From an uncultured Christensenellaceae bacterium (lineage in GTDB: Bacteria; Bacillota; Clostridia; Christensenellales; UBA3700), in contig CALWKS010000006.1 of assembly GCA_944381325.1 (NCBI GenBank), forward strand, positions 1 through 64,000: a stretch of 64,000 nucleotides of DNA, in the 5' to 3' direction. The translations under genes were made by a program, and so were the position numbers. Below, piece after piece: positions 1 to 11,100 of this stretch. The stretch's first letter is position 1; every line of letters starts with the position of its first letter. The notes under the pieces were generated by a model that saw only the letters and a program-made list of their open reading frames with translations, made no database searches and was not told where the DNA came from.

Positions 1-1990
<1,990 letters not shown>

Positions 1991-2123
1991 CTTTCGTCGT
2001 TTCAATCCATTTCAGACCTTTTAGTTTTCTGTCCTCAGCTTTGTAATATATATACAAGTCCATATTACTCATATCTTCTCGTATAATATTTCGCTAATCT
2101 TTGGCATGCCTTTCATCATGCCT

Positions 2124-2178
2124 GAATACTCAACTCTCGTCAAGTTCAGTATTCTCTACTATGCAGTTGTCAATGTGC
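2124..2178 (-). promoter_or_regulatory. boxA-like element and hairpin in the spacer before 23S
   Basis: On the minus strand 2178-2160 reads CACATTGACAACTGCATA. This resembles the clostridial boxA-type sequence (CTTGAAAACTGCATA) found just before 23S rRNA. It is followed by an inverted repeat at 2124-2154 (GAATACT arms with one internal mismatch). Both fit an rRNA antitermination and processing leader. The assignment is by resemblance only. Confidence 0.45.
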
Positions 2179-2197
2179 GATGCCGATTAGATTCGGC

Positions 2198-2274
2198 TGG
2201 TGGGCTCAAGTGGACTCGAACCACCGACCTCACGCTTATCAGGCGTGTGCTCTAACCAGCTGAGCTATGAGCCC
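2198..2274 (-). tRNA. tRNA-Ile (GAT anticodon)
   Basis: The minus strand folds as a complete cloverleaf. The acceptor arm is GGGCTCA/TGAGCCC, the D arm AGCTCAGCTGGTTAGAGC, the anticodon loop CTGATAA (anticodon GAT), and the T arm GGTTCGAGTCC. The 3' CCA is encoded (2198-2200). It lies 3 nt downstream of tRNA-Ala in the same transcription unit and about 200 nt upstream of 23S. This is the usual Ala-Ile pair of the 16S-23S spacer. Confidence 0.98.
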
Positions 2275-2277
2275 GTG

Positions 2278-2354
2278 TGGTGGAGATGAAGGGAGTCGAA
2301 CCCTTGACCCCCTGCTTGCAAGGCAGGTGCTCTAGCCAACTGAGCTACACCCCC
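2278..2354 (-). tRNA. tRNA-Ala (TGC anticodon)
   Basis: Complete cloverleaf on the minus strand: acceptor GGGGGTG pairing with the 3' side, D arm AGCTCAGTTGGCTAGAGC, anticodon loop CTTGCAA (anticodon TGC), T arm GGTTCGACTCC, and encoded CCA at 2278-2280. It is the first gene of the tRNA-Ala/tRNA-Ile/23S unit. Its 5' end is only about 30 nt from the predicted transcription start. Confidence 0.98.
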
Positions 2355-2393
2355 ACGGGATATTTGGTCCGCTGTTTTTCCGACAGCTTTTAT

Positions 2394-2465
2394 ATAATAT
2401 CATTACCGCAGCCCGATGTCAAACAATTTTATCAGTTTTTTTAAAAATTTTTTGAGCTTTTTTTT
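2394..2465 (-). promoter_or_regulatory. Strong rRNA-type promoter with A/T UP element
   Basis: On the minus strand the -35 is TTGACA (2422-2417), the spacer is 17 nt, and the -10 is TATTAT (2399-2394). Immediately upstream, 2423-2465 is made of A and T tracts phased like an UP element. The start site is predicted near 2387, about 30 nt before tRNA-Ala. The architecture is that of a stable-RNA promoter. It sits directly in front of tRNA-Ala rather than in front of a 16S gene. Confidence 0.85.
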
Positions 2466-2570
2466 GCCCCCTGAAATGCTCTTTTCCGGCACTTCGAAAA
2501 CGTCGCAAAGCAATGTCGTTTTTACATCGCTCCGCAGGGGTACGGGCTTGGTATATATTATCTTATTTGA

Positions 2571-3545
2571 TCAAAGAAGTTTCTTCTTCTTGAGGAAGAG
2601 CGCCAGGACAACCGATATCACTGCGCTTATCGCCGCAACTACCCAGAAGCCCCACCACTTGTTCTCAAACGGAACGCCTGTATTCATTCCGAAGAACGAA
2701 GCTATCAGCGTGGGTATGGAGAACACGAGGGTTACAGACGTCAACACTTTCATTACGATGTTGAGGTTGTTTGAAATAACAGAAGCGTAAGCATCCATCG
2801 TGCCTGAAAGAATGTCTCTGTAAATCGAACACATTTCCATAGCCTGCTTTGTCTCAACCGCGACGTCTTCGAGAAGATCCTTGTCCTCTTCATAAATCTT
2901 AACAACGCTGTTTGAAGTCGTCTTTGTTGAAAGAAGCCTTGTGATAACGGCGTCGTTGCCGGTAAGCGAAGTGCTGAAGTATACGAGAGAGTTCTCAAGG
3001 TCAAGCATCTGAATGAGCTCTTTATTCCTGGTGGACTTGTGCAGCTCGTTCTGAATACGCTGGCTGGCTTTATCTATCTGCTTAAGATAGTTAAGAAACT
3101 TCGTAGCGATATTGTAAAGAATCTGGAACAAGAATCTCGTCTTCTTATAAGTTGCAAAAGACTTGATGCGGTTTCTTGCAAAATCCCTGAGCACCGCGGT
3201 GTCCTTCAGACATACGGTGATCACGCAATCATTTTTAATGAACGTGCCGAGAGGAATTGTGAAATAACTGTAATAATCAGCCTCTTCTTCTATAACGGGG
3301 ATGTCGACAAGAACCATCGAATAGTCTTCTTCAGTCTCGCAACGCGACCTTTCCTCATCGTCGAGAGGAGTTTTGAGAACATCGGCTTCTATGCCCGTCA
3401 GTCCTGCTATGTACTCTATCTCTTTATCGCTGGGGTTTACCAGATTAATCCAACAATCCTTGGGAGAAAACCCTTCTGCCGAAAACACTTCCTCCTGCAG
3501 ATGCTGGAGTTTATCGAATTCGTCTGTCTTGAAGATTTCAATCAT
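2571..3545 (-). CDS. corA: CorA-family magnesium/divalent cation transporter
   Basis: This 324-residue protein is a CorA-type channel for Mg2+ (or Co2+/Ni2+) in the cytoplasmic membrane. The diagnostic GMN signature (FGMNTG, residues 285-290) ends the first of two C-terminal membrane helices (about 265-287 and 297-317). The tail is short and basic (KKKKLL), and the first ~260 residues form the soluble funnel with its long helix. Length is normal for the family. The start is supported by AAGGAGG at 3552-3558, 6 nt upstream. It is transcribed from a promoter near 3672-3701 behind a 120-nt structured leader. Family assignment is firm; ion specificity cannot be read from sequence. Confidence 0.95.
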   Translation of the reverse strand: MIEIFKTDEFDKLQHLQEEVFSAEGFSPKDCWINLVNPSDKEIEYIAGLTGIEADVLKTPLDDEERSRCETEEDYSMVLVDIPVIEEEADYYSYFTIPLGTFIKNDCVITVCLKDTAVLRDFARNRIKSFATYKKTRFLFQILYNIATKFLNYLKQIDKASQRIQNELHKSTRNKELIQMLDLENSLVYFSTSLTGNDAVITRLLSTKTTSNSVVKIYEEDKDLLEDVAVETKQAMEMCSIYRDILSGTMDAYASVISNNLNIVMKVLTSVTLVFSIPTLIASFFGMNTGVPFENKWWGFWVVAAISAVISVVLALFLKKKKLL

Positions 3546-3665
3546 CGAGGTCCTCCTTCCGCGACAACAAAGTCGCGCACGGGTTTTTTAAGGGATAATA
3601 AAGTCGCGCATTTCCGCCCTTGCGCCGAACGCTCGGTAGATTATAACAGAAATCCGCGACTCCTA
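3546..3665 (-). promoter_or_regulatory. corA leader with alternative CGCGAC/GTCGCG pairings
   Basis: The predicted mRNA leader carries four matching segments: GTCGCG at 3655-3660, CGCGAC at 3604-3609 and again at 3572-3577 (inside a perfectly repeated 11-mer, TGCGCGACTTT), and GTCGCG at 3560-3565. The last pair forms a hairpin that ends next to the Shine-Dalgarno (3552-3558). Each outer segment can pair with either inner one, so mutually exclusive folds are possible. This does not look like a known M-box Mg riboswitch. Confidence 0.4.
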
Positions 3666-3671
3666 TTTAGT

Positions 3672-3701
3672 ATAATAGCACTATCCCGCCGACTTTGGCA
3701 A
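3672..3701 (-). promoter_or_regulatory. Predicted corA promoter
   Basis: Minus strand: -35 TTGCCA (3701-3696), 18-nt spacer, -10 TATTAT (3677-3672). It lies between the upstream membrane-protein gene and corA and would start near 3665. Moderate match to the sigma-A consensus. Confidence 0.5.
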
Positions 3702-3704
3702 CTT

Positions 3705-4553
3705 TTAGGCGCTATATTTTTTCAAAGTGTCTTCAGCCTCTTTAAGAGCGGCGTTTTCTCCGCCGTCAACTACTGCGGAAACGCTTTCAACGCCTCCTGC
3801 AACAATTTTAGCAACCTCTTTATCGGGTTTTTCGCTCACAAAAGAACTCACTGTTTTTACGAGTTTTTCCACAACGTCGTTTTTCTTGAGATCAGAAACT
3901 CTCTTTATGCCGTCTTCTTTGTCAGAACTTACAAGGAAAACTCTTGTACGGCTCTTGTCCTCAAGAGTAAGTCTGTTCTCGAAAATGCGCAGGATACCTG
4001 CCGCCGCGAATCTGTCGCGTTTGAAAGAGATATATGCGTAAAGCTTTGCAACCAGTCCTACAGCTGCCCACACTGCCGCAGAAAGCGCCGTATAGCATAC
4101 CGCGATAGTCCATTCAAGCCCCTTGCAGAGTAAAATGGTCTGAAGCGCCGCAACCGAAGAGAAAGCAAGATAATAATAGAACATCATCGGACGTTTTTCT
4201 TTGGTCAGGACCTTGTTCATTTTATACTGAAGCTCGCTACCCGCGTATTCAGAGCCGATGAGAGCCTGATTCTTCCATGCCTTTCTTATACTTCTCGGCA
4301 TATGCTTCACGCACTTTTTATAAAAGCGGTGCGAATTGGAGAGGTCAATATCTCCTCTCTTGACTACGAACCTTTTTATTCTGCGGTAATTTTTGATATT
4401 TTTAGCACAATGCAAAATATAAAAAATCTGAAGAATAAAGGCGACTACACTGAGCGCGGCACAAGCGATCGTCAGAATCTGTACAGGAAGCAGATCGAGA
4501 ACTTTATCAAGCGCGGCGCCGATTTGCAAAACGATTTTTTCCACAGCAAACAT
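3705..4553 (-). CDS. Uncharacterised multi-pass membrane protein
   Basis: A 282-residue protein I do not recognise. The start has a good Shine-Dalgarno (AAAGGAG just upstream of 4553). There is a hydrophobic helix at about residues 21-46, then a basic cytoplasm-like segment (KNIKNYRRIKRF). Two further membrane helices lie at about 124-145 and 150-172. The C-terminal ~100 residues are soluble, charged and probably helical, with many Lys/Asp/Val. It has no enzymatic motif, Cys pair or nucleotide-binding loop. It precedes corA on the same strand with a 159-nt gap that contains a promoter, so co-regulation with corA is possible but not shown. Probably lineage-specific. Confidence 0.75.
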   Translation of the reverse strand: MFAVEKIVLQIGAALDKVLDLLPVQILTIACAALSVVAFILQIFYILHCAKNIKNYRRIKRFVVKRGDIDLSNSHRFYKKCVKHMPRSIRKAWKNQALIGSEYAGSELQYKMNKVLTKEKRPMMFYYYLAFSSVAALQTILLCKGLEWTIAVCYTALSAAVWAAVGLVAKLYAYISFKRDRFAAAGILRIFENRLTLEDKSRTRVFLVSSDKEDGIKRVSDLKKNDVVEKLVKTVSSFVSEKPDKEVAKIVAGGVESVSAVVDGGENAALKEAEDTLKKYSA

Positions 4554-4654
4554 ACTCCTTTTTAATGTTATGTACAGCCGTAAGAACTACCGTTTCTCCT
4601 GCGCCTTAATATAATAATCTATATAATATATAATAATAAAATCAGATACGGGCA

Positions 4655-4676
4655 CGGCGGCACGGGTTTGCCGCCG
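4655..4676. terminator. GC-rich hairpin after addA (weak terminator)
   Basis: Inverted repeat CGGCGGCA/TGCCGCCG with a 6-nt loop, 30-50 nt beyond the addA stop. There is no clean T tract in the addA direction; on the plus strand a short CTTTT follows. It may end or stabilise the addBA transcript. Confidence 0.35.
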
Positions 4677-4706
4677 CTTTTAAAATGATTGCCCAATTTT
4701 TTGTTT

Positions 4707-7700
4707 TTACACCTCTAAAACTACGTCCTGACCCAAAATATATATAAGTTTTTTATCCACCTTGAGTCCCAGCCCGTTCTCTGCCGCCATTGCGTACAGT
4801 TCAAGCTGTCTGCGATAGCGTTTCGCAACCTTTTCGGAGGGCAGTTTGCTCATTTTGAAATCGACTACCGTCGCCGTGCCGTTTGCATAATCGGGTATCA
4901 GAAGGTCGATCGTGCCTTGCACCAGAACTTTGTCTTCAGGGCCGTCATCAAGCACGTCCTTCGCGCTTACTCTCAGCATAAACTGCTTTTCTCTCATATG
5001 TCCGCAAGCGCGCGCTCTGAGTATGATGTCGCTGCAAAGGCATCTGAACACAACGGCAGGATCGACGACGTCTTTTTCCAAAGCATCGAGAACACCCTTT
5101 TCGCAAAGCTCATCTATCTGCTTCGCCACCGCCTCTTCGTCTGGGCTGTCATAGTCTACGTTTTCCATGACCTTGTGATAAGCCGTACCAGTGCCTGCGC
5201 TGTCTTCTTCGAACCAGTTCTTGACGTAAGTCGTGCCGTAATCTTCGGGATTTTCTTTATTTATTCCCGTAACGGTATGCTTTATACCCGTTTTCGCGCT
5301 GTTCTGATAGGGATACGGAAATTCAAGATACCCCTTTATTTCCTTTAGTTTTTCCGCCTTAGGAACGCCGAAAGTAAGCGTCGGCGCGTCGCCGTCTTCA
5401 GTCATTTCGATCGGCTCAGGCTTATATTCTTCTACGTATTTCTCGTAAAATTCGGGCGACATCATACAGACGTTGCTCAGCCAGTTTATAAAAGAATCCT
5501 CTGATTTACGGGTTTGCGCAAATTTGCTCGTAACGCCTGTGATATACAGCATATTCTTTGCTCTGGTCAGCGCGACGTAAAACAGTCTCATTCTCTCTTC
5601 AACGTATTTCTTTGCCAGCTTGCGTTCGCAGGCTATATATTTGAGAGTATTGCGCTTCAGCCTGGTGTCTTCTTCAGGATATTTCATCGCTATGCCGAAA
5701 TCCTTGTCGAGAAGCAGATCTCCTGCCCTGTTGCTTTTTGAAAATGAGGTCGCCGCGTCCATAAGGAATACAACGGGATATTCCAATCCCTTTGACGCGT
5801 GGATCGTAGAAGTCTGAACGCAGTTGTCGTCCTCAGGTCTTTCAGCGCTTTCCTGAACGAGAGAGACTTCCTCTCCGTAAGCAAGCATAGCCTGAAGCGT
5901 AACGGCATAACTCTTTCCTTCCAGTCCCGCAACAAAAGCTCTCATTCTGTCGCAGTCGTCTCTGCCGAAATGCGCTAGCGCGTATTTGTCGAAGCTGTAT
6001 TCAGCAACAGCCTCTTCGAGAAGTTCTCCGACCGAGAGCTGAGCAGACTTATCTCTGAGCTTTTGCATACGCGCGTAAAAATCGCGCAGCTTTTCAGAAA
6101 GTCTGTCATCTTTTTCTGCGGCGTAAAGCTTAGCGCAGGCAAAGAAATAATCTTCTTTCGGATACGCTTTTCTTATCTCCGCAAGCTCGGTGCAGTCGAA
6201 ACCGCCGAAAACTCCTTTCATGACTGCCGTAAGAGCGACGTCCTGCATAGGGTTGTCTATTACCCTGAGGAGGTTCATAAGGATTTTTACAGAAATATCC
6301 TCTCCGCCCCCCGTGATGTTCGCGCCTGCAACGGGTATGCCCACGTCGTGAAGGTAGTCTACTATCGCCTGAACGCGTGCGCTTCTGCTTGCGCAAAGCA
6401 ATGTTATGTCGCGGTATTCTATCTTGCGCTTTTTTGGCACTTTGTCCTCATAATATCCGATGTCCCGCTTGCCTACAAGCTCGGCTATCTTCTCTGCTAT
6501 GTAACGCGCTTCTTCTCCCGCTCCGTCGTCCTCTTCGCGCGAATCATCTCTTACGCTGTACACCCCGTCGTCCGCCCTGACAGAACGAGAGGTCTTTTCT
6601 CCTTTAGAGACAGGACATATTCGTATAATCGGCTTGCCGTCATCGAGAGCGGGCTCTATTTCAGTATCGAGCATAGAGTTTTCGGCATAATCCACGCCGC
6701 CGTTTTCCCTCGTCATTATCCTTGAGAAAATCTCGTTGACAAAATTCAGAATGCGTCTGTCGCTTCTGTAATTCTTGTTGAGAGTTACTATTTCTCCCGC
6801 CGTTTTATCCTCGCTGTATTTATCGTATTTGCCGAGGAAAATTTCAGTCTCCGTAAGTCTGAACTGGTAAATGCTCTGTTTTACGTCTCCGACCATAAAC
6901 AGATTGTGCCCGTTAGAAATACGGTTGAGTACAAATTCCTGAACATAGTTGGTGTCCTGATATTCGTCAATACACACGTATTCGTAACGCGAAGCCACCT
7001 CTTTGGCTATATCGGGATTTTTGAGGATCTTTATCGCATAATATTCGAGGTCTGCAAAGTCCATCTTGTTTTCTGACTGTTTTTCTTCGCGGTATGCGTC
7101 CGCGACCTTGTCAACGATTTCAGTCAGTTTTTTAACGTACGGCGCGACTTTCTCGCCGTACTCCTTCCACTGCGCCGAAGTGTAGGCAACGAGTTTTTCC
7201 AGTTTCTTGGCGGTATCTGCGCACTTGCCTGCAAACGCTTTCTGTTCAGACTTCAATTCATCGTATTTGAGTTCTGCAAATCCGACGTCTGCGCCCGCTT
7301 CTTCAGCCGCCTTTCTTATCGCCGCTTTCGCCGCCTTTCTTCCTGCGGTGAATGCAAAACTTATCTTTGCCGCTTCGTCGATGAATTCAGCGCCGCTTTT
7401 CCCTGACGTTTTTTCACAGCCGTCTGCGATAAGAGTGATCTTTACCCTGTTATCCGGATCGAATCCGGGATATTCGTTCATCTTTTCCGCAAGTTCTCTC
7501 GCATCGCGTCCTGTCTCGGCAACGGTTTTTGCGCAGTCGGCAATGAATTCTTGCGCCGTATCGTCGTCTATACCATATCCGCTGTACGCGTTTTCAAGCC
7601 ATTTCTTTCTGTCAGGCTGAGCCTCGAGAAATCCGTACACCTTCTTTATCTGTGAGCGGAATTCGCTGTCGCTTCCGAAAGTGAATTTCAGAGAAGACAC

Positions 7701-8156
7701 AACGGGATCGGCAATTTCGCCGTACTCCTTAAGCACGCCGTCCACAGCCTTATCCAGCATACCTTCTCTTTCAGAAGGCTCGAGAATCGAGTAAGAAGGG
7801 TCGACTTCTGCTTCTTCGAAAAATTCCTTCACGAGATTGCCGCAGAAAGAATGCACCGTGCTTATGTCTGCCATAGGGACGTCGTCGATCTGCTCTCTCA
7901 GATATTCTTTATCCGCGCCCTCTTCTCTCATTGCCTTTACAAGCTCTGACGATATCCTGTCTTTGAGTTCTGCCGCCACAGCATTGGAAAAAGCCAGCAT
8001 GACTATCCTTCTGACAGGCGTGCCCTTCTTTATTATCCTTATTATTCTTTCTATCGTAACGGCAGTTTTTCCGCTGCCTGCGGAAGCGGAAACCAGCGTG
8101 TTGTTGTCCACGCTTTCTATGGCTTTCAGCTGGTCGTCATTCCACTTATTGCTCAT
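4707..8156 (-). CDS. addA: ATP-dependent helicase/nuclease subunit A
   Basis: AddA is the UvrD-type 3'-5' helicase and nuclease subunit of AddAB, which processes double-strand breaks to Chi and loads RecA. The N-terminus has the Q-motif region (NDDQLKAI) and Walker A (ASAGSGKT, residues 24-31). CIDEYQDTN (Walker B), KQSIYQFR and ALTRAKN are the UvrD helicase motifs. The C-terminal RecB-type nuclease keeps GTIDLL and VDFK. At 1149 residues it is slightly shorter than the Bacillus protein. I start it at ATG 8156, not at the ORF's first ATG (8189), because GGAGG sits 7 nt upstream and the N-terminus then matches the family. It overlaps the addB stop by 11 nt, implying translational coupling. Confidence 0.96.
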   Translation of the reverse strand: MSNKWNDDQLKAIESVDNNTLVSASAGSGKTAVTIERIIRIIKKGTPVRRIVMLAFSNAVAAELKDRISSELVKAMREEGADKEYLREQIDDVPMADISTVHSFCGNLVKEFFEEAEVDPSYSILEPSEREGMLDKAVDGVLKEYGEIADPVVSSLKFTFGSDSEFRSQIKKVYGFLEAQPDRKKWLENAYSGYGIDDDTAQEFIADCAKTVAETGRDARELAEKMNEYPGFDPDNRVKITLIADGCEKTSGKSGAEFIDEAAKISFAFTAGRKAAKAAIRKAAEEAGADVGFAELKYDELKSEQKAFAGKCADTAKKLEKLVAYTSAQWKEYGEKVAPYVKKLTEIVDKVADAYREEKQSENKMDFADLEYYAIKILKNPDIAKEVASRYEYVCIDEYQDTNYVQEFVLNRISNGHNLFMVGDVKQSIYQFRLTETEIFLGKYDKYSEDKTAGEIVTLNKNYRSDRRILNFVNEIFSRIMTRENGGVDYAENSMLDTEIEPALDDGKPIIRICPVSKGEKTSRSVRADDGVYSVRDDSREEDDGAGEEARYIAEKIAELVGKRDIGYYEDKVPKKRKIEYRDITLLCASRSARVQAIVDYLHDVGIPVAGANITGGGEDISVKILMNLLRVIDNPMQDVALTAVMKGVFGGFDCTELAEIRKAYPKEDYFFACAKLYAAEKDDRLSEKLRDFYARMQKLRDKSAQLSVGELLEEAVAEYSFDKYALAHFGRDDCDRMRAFVAGLEGKSYAVTLQAMLAYGEEVSLVQESAERPEDDNCVQTSTIHASKGLEYPVVFLMDAATSFSKSNRAGDLLLDKDFGIAMKYPEEDTRLKRNTLKYIACERKLAKKYVEERMRLFYVALTRAKNMLYITGVTSKFAQTRKSEDSFINWLSNVCMMSPEFYEKYVEEYKPEPIEMTEDGDAPTLTFGVPKAEKLKEIKGYLEFPYPYQNSAKTGIKHTVTGINKENPEDYGTTYVKNWFEEDSAGTGTAYHKVMENVDYDSPDEEAVAKQIDELCEKGVLDALEKDVVDPAVVFRCLCSDIILRARACGHMREKQFMLRVSAKDVLDDGPEDKVLVQGTIDLLIPDYANGTATVVDFKMSKLPSEKVAKRYRRQLELYAMAAENGLGLKVDKKLIYILGQDVVLEV

Positions 8157-11100
8157 CGTTCGCCTCCGTGAAGAAAGAATAATTTTCAAACTTCTTTCCG
8201 TCTTTTATCTCTCGCTTGCTCGCTCCCGAAACAGAGAACATACACACCTCTGAATATTCGCAGTAATCGCAAGCTCTGTCAGTAGGAGACGGCTTTATAA
8301 ACCCTTCGTCTATCTCTTCAGCCGCCTTTGCCACAAGTCTTTCCACATAGTCGCAGAGCATAGAAAAGCGCTCGGGAGTCGTGGCAACGCCGCCTGAAGT
8401 AGCCGCTATTTCTCCCTCGTGTCCTCTCGAAGAAGAGCGCTTTACGGGATAGAGCCTGCTCTCGACACCGTTTACAGGACTGTCGAACACTCTGTCAAAA
8501 TGCGACAGAATTTCTTCATCCGTGTTTATAAATCCCACATATTTAAATCTTCCGTCGCTCGTACTTTCAGACAAGAACTTGTTGTTTACGGGCAGATAGA
8601 ACACTCCAGCAGGCTTTGCGCCCAGTTGTCCCGCAAGCGCTTTCATATAAATGAACAGCTGTATCCTCTCCCCGTACATTACCTGAGGAAGAGAAAATGT
8701 TATCGAAGCCGCGCTCTTATAGTCGATTATTGTTATGTAATCGCCGTATCTGTCCACGCGGTCTATCCTGCCGAGAAGATCGACCGTCTTATTCCTTAGA
8801 CGCACTTTTATCGGCTCGTACTTTCCGCCCATACCGAATGCTTCTTCGAGAATAACAGGCTCGAAATCGCTGTTTTTCATTCTCTCGCAAAGCGTCTGTA
8901 TAAGAAATACGCATCTCTGTTTTATCTCAGCGATCTCCCCTTTCAGATGCGGTATCGCGCTCATCTGTCTGTATTCTTCTTTTTCTAGCACTTCTTTTGC
9001 AATTGAAAGCACCTTCTTTTTTATGTCCGCCGCGCTCATTGACCTGTAATCGCATGAAGAAAAGAATATCTGAAGCACTTCGTGGATTATGCTGCCCATA
9101 TCGCGCACTTTGAGTTCTGCCTTTTCTCTCGGATGAACGCGCAGGACGTAATCCATATAATGCATGAACGGGCATTTCATATATTTTTCTATCTGGCTCG
9201 AACTCGTATGTCCTCCCTTCCACACCGTGGCGCGGTCCGGGTTTATGTAGTCTTCCGCTCTTTCGCCTTCGAGAAGAGTTTCAACGCTGTCGCCGTACTT
9301 TTCTTTTGCGATCGCGAAAAGGGCGTCATACTGCTCTCTGTCGTCGTGGCGTATGCCCATATCCTGATAAAGTTTATACTGAATGAGCTCGTCAAGCACG
9401 TTGCCGCTGCCTGCAAAATATTCGGCATAACGCGCGGTATCCCACAATGCTTCCGTCTTAGGCGGTCTGAGTTTTTTTAGAGAAAGTAATTCGCAAAGCT
9501 GTTTTACTACCACGCTTTCAGACAATTGCTCTCCCTTTGAGGAATATCTGCTGTAGCTTATCTCAAGCGCTTCAGAAGGTTTGAGAAGGAACATGAGCGT
9601 GTTCAGTCTTTCAGCGTTGTTCTGCTCTTTCACGTCAGGCTCTACCACTACGCCGCAAGCCGCCCAGGCTCTGCTTTCTTTGCCTGCAAAAATACCGTTG
9701 TCGCCGTGTTCGGGCGGCAAAGTGCCCTGCGAAGCTCCGAGAACGTACATTACTTTTACGCCGTCGTATCTGCTCTCTCTCGATTCACCGACGAAAACGC
9801 AGTCTATATACAGCGGCACAAGCGATATCTCCGTTGAAGCCACTGCAGAGGATATGATGTTGATATAAGAATTTACCGAAAGTCTGCAATCCCCCAAAAG
9901 TCTGACGCTTCTTGAGAATATGTCCTTGAGCTTTTCTGTCGTCTGCACGGCGCAGTTGTATGCCACCTCATCCCCGCTTTCTTTGAGCTTTTGAGTATAA
10001 CTTTCGTTGCGAGCGTCAAAACATGTCTTTTCAAGGAAAGCGGTAAGCTCTGCATAATATTCTTCGGCAGTCGCGTTTCTTAACGTAAAACAAGACAGAA
10101 CGTCGCAAAGATACGACCTTATCTCTTCTGCGGCGGAGTAATCGACGTCGTTTTCTCCGATTTTGAAAACAGAATTGAATCTCTGATTGTCTATACCGTA
10201 TTTTATACAGAAGTTTTCAAATGCGCAGACCTTTGAAAAATCAAGTCCGAGTATAGCGTTTTTTGCAAGCTCCACAACGTCCTTACGTCTGAAACCTCGC
10301 GCAACCGTCCTGAAAGCGCCTGAAATAAGCCTTGTAGCCGCCTGTGTTTCCAAAGCTTCTTTTTTGTCGAAGAAATAATTGATCCCGACGTTTTTAAACA
10401 CTCTTTCTACTATAGGCGCATAGGTCGCCACGTCGCAACAGACAACGGCGAAGTCCATAAACCTCGCGCCCTCTCTCACGACTTTGCGCTTTATCTCCCT
10501 TGCTACTCTCCTTACCTCTTCTTCCGCGCTTTCAGCCACGTAAACGCGCGTGCTTCCGTCGCTTTCAAAGCTCTTGCCGCCATAAGCGAAAAGCTCGTCG
10601 CTCATCACCTTTTTATCCCCCGACAATTTTGAAGGGAGTCTGTGGATTTTCGGATTGCAACCGCATATACGGGCGCGTTCTATCAAAGTCTGAAGACAGC
10701 GCGAAGGATATATTCTCGCATTGTCCGCACCTTCTTTGCAGACCATAAAAACGCCGCAATAATTCGCACCCGCGAACAGTTTTTCGCATATTTTTCTCTG
10801 TACGTTGCTGAGATAAAGATAGTCGCTAATGTATACGTCGCAGTCCTGCATACCGTATTCCGCTATAGAGTCTGTCAGCGCTTCGAGCTTGGAAGAGCCG
10901 TCGGTATAGCCTGAATTCAGCTCTTCGACGTAGCCTTTGTAAAGCAGAACTATATCCTTGGATTTGTTCAGGTTCTTTATCGGCAGAGACGGCAGTATCT
11001 CCTCAATCTTATCAGAAGAAACGCCGCTGTTTCTGATCTGAGATATGACGGCGTAGATCTCACTTGCAAAATCCGCGTTGTTGTACGCGCCACGGAAACA

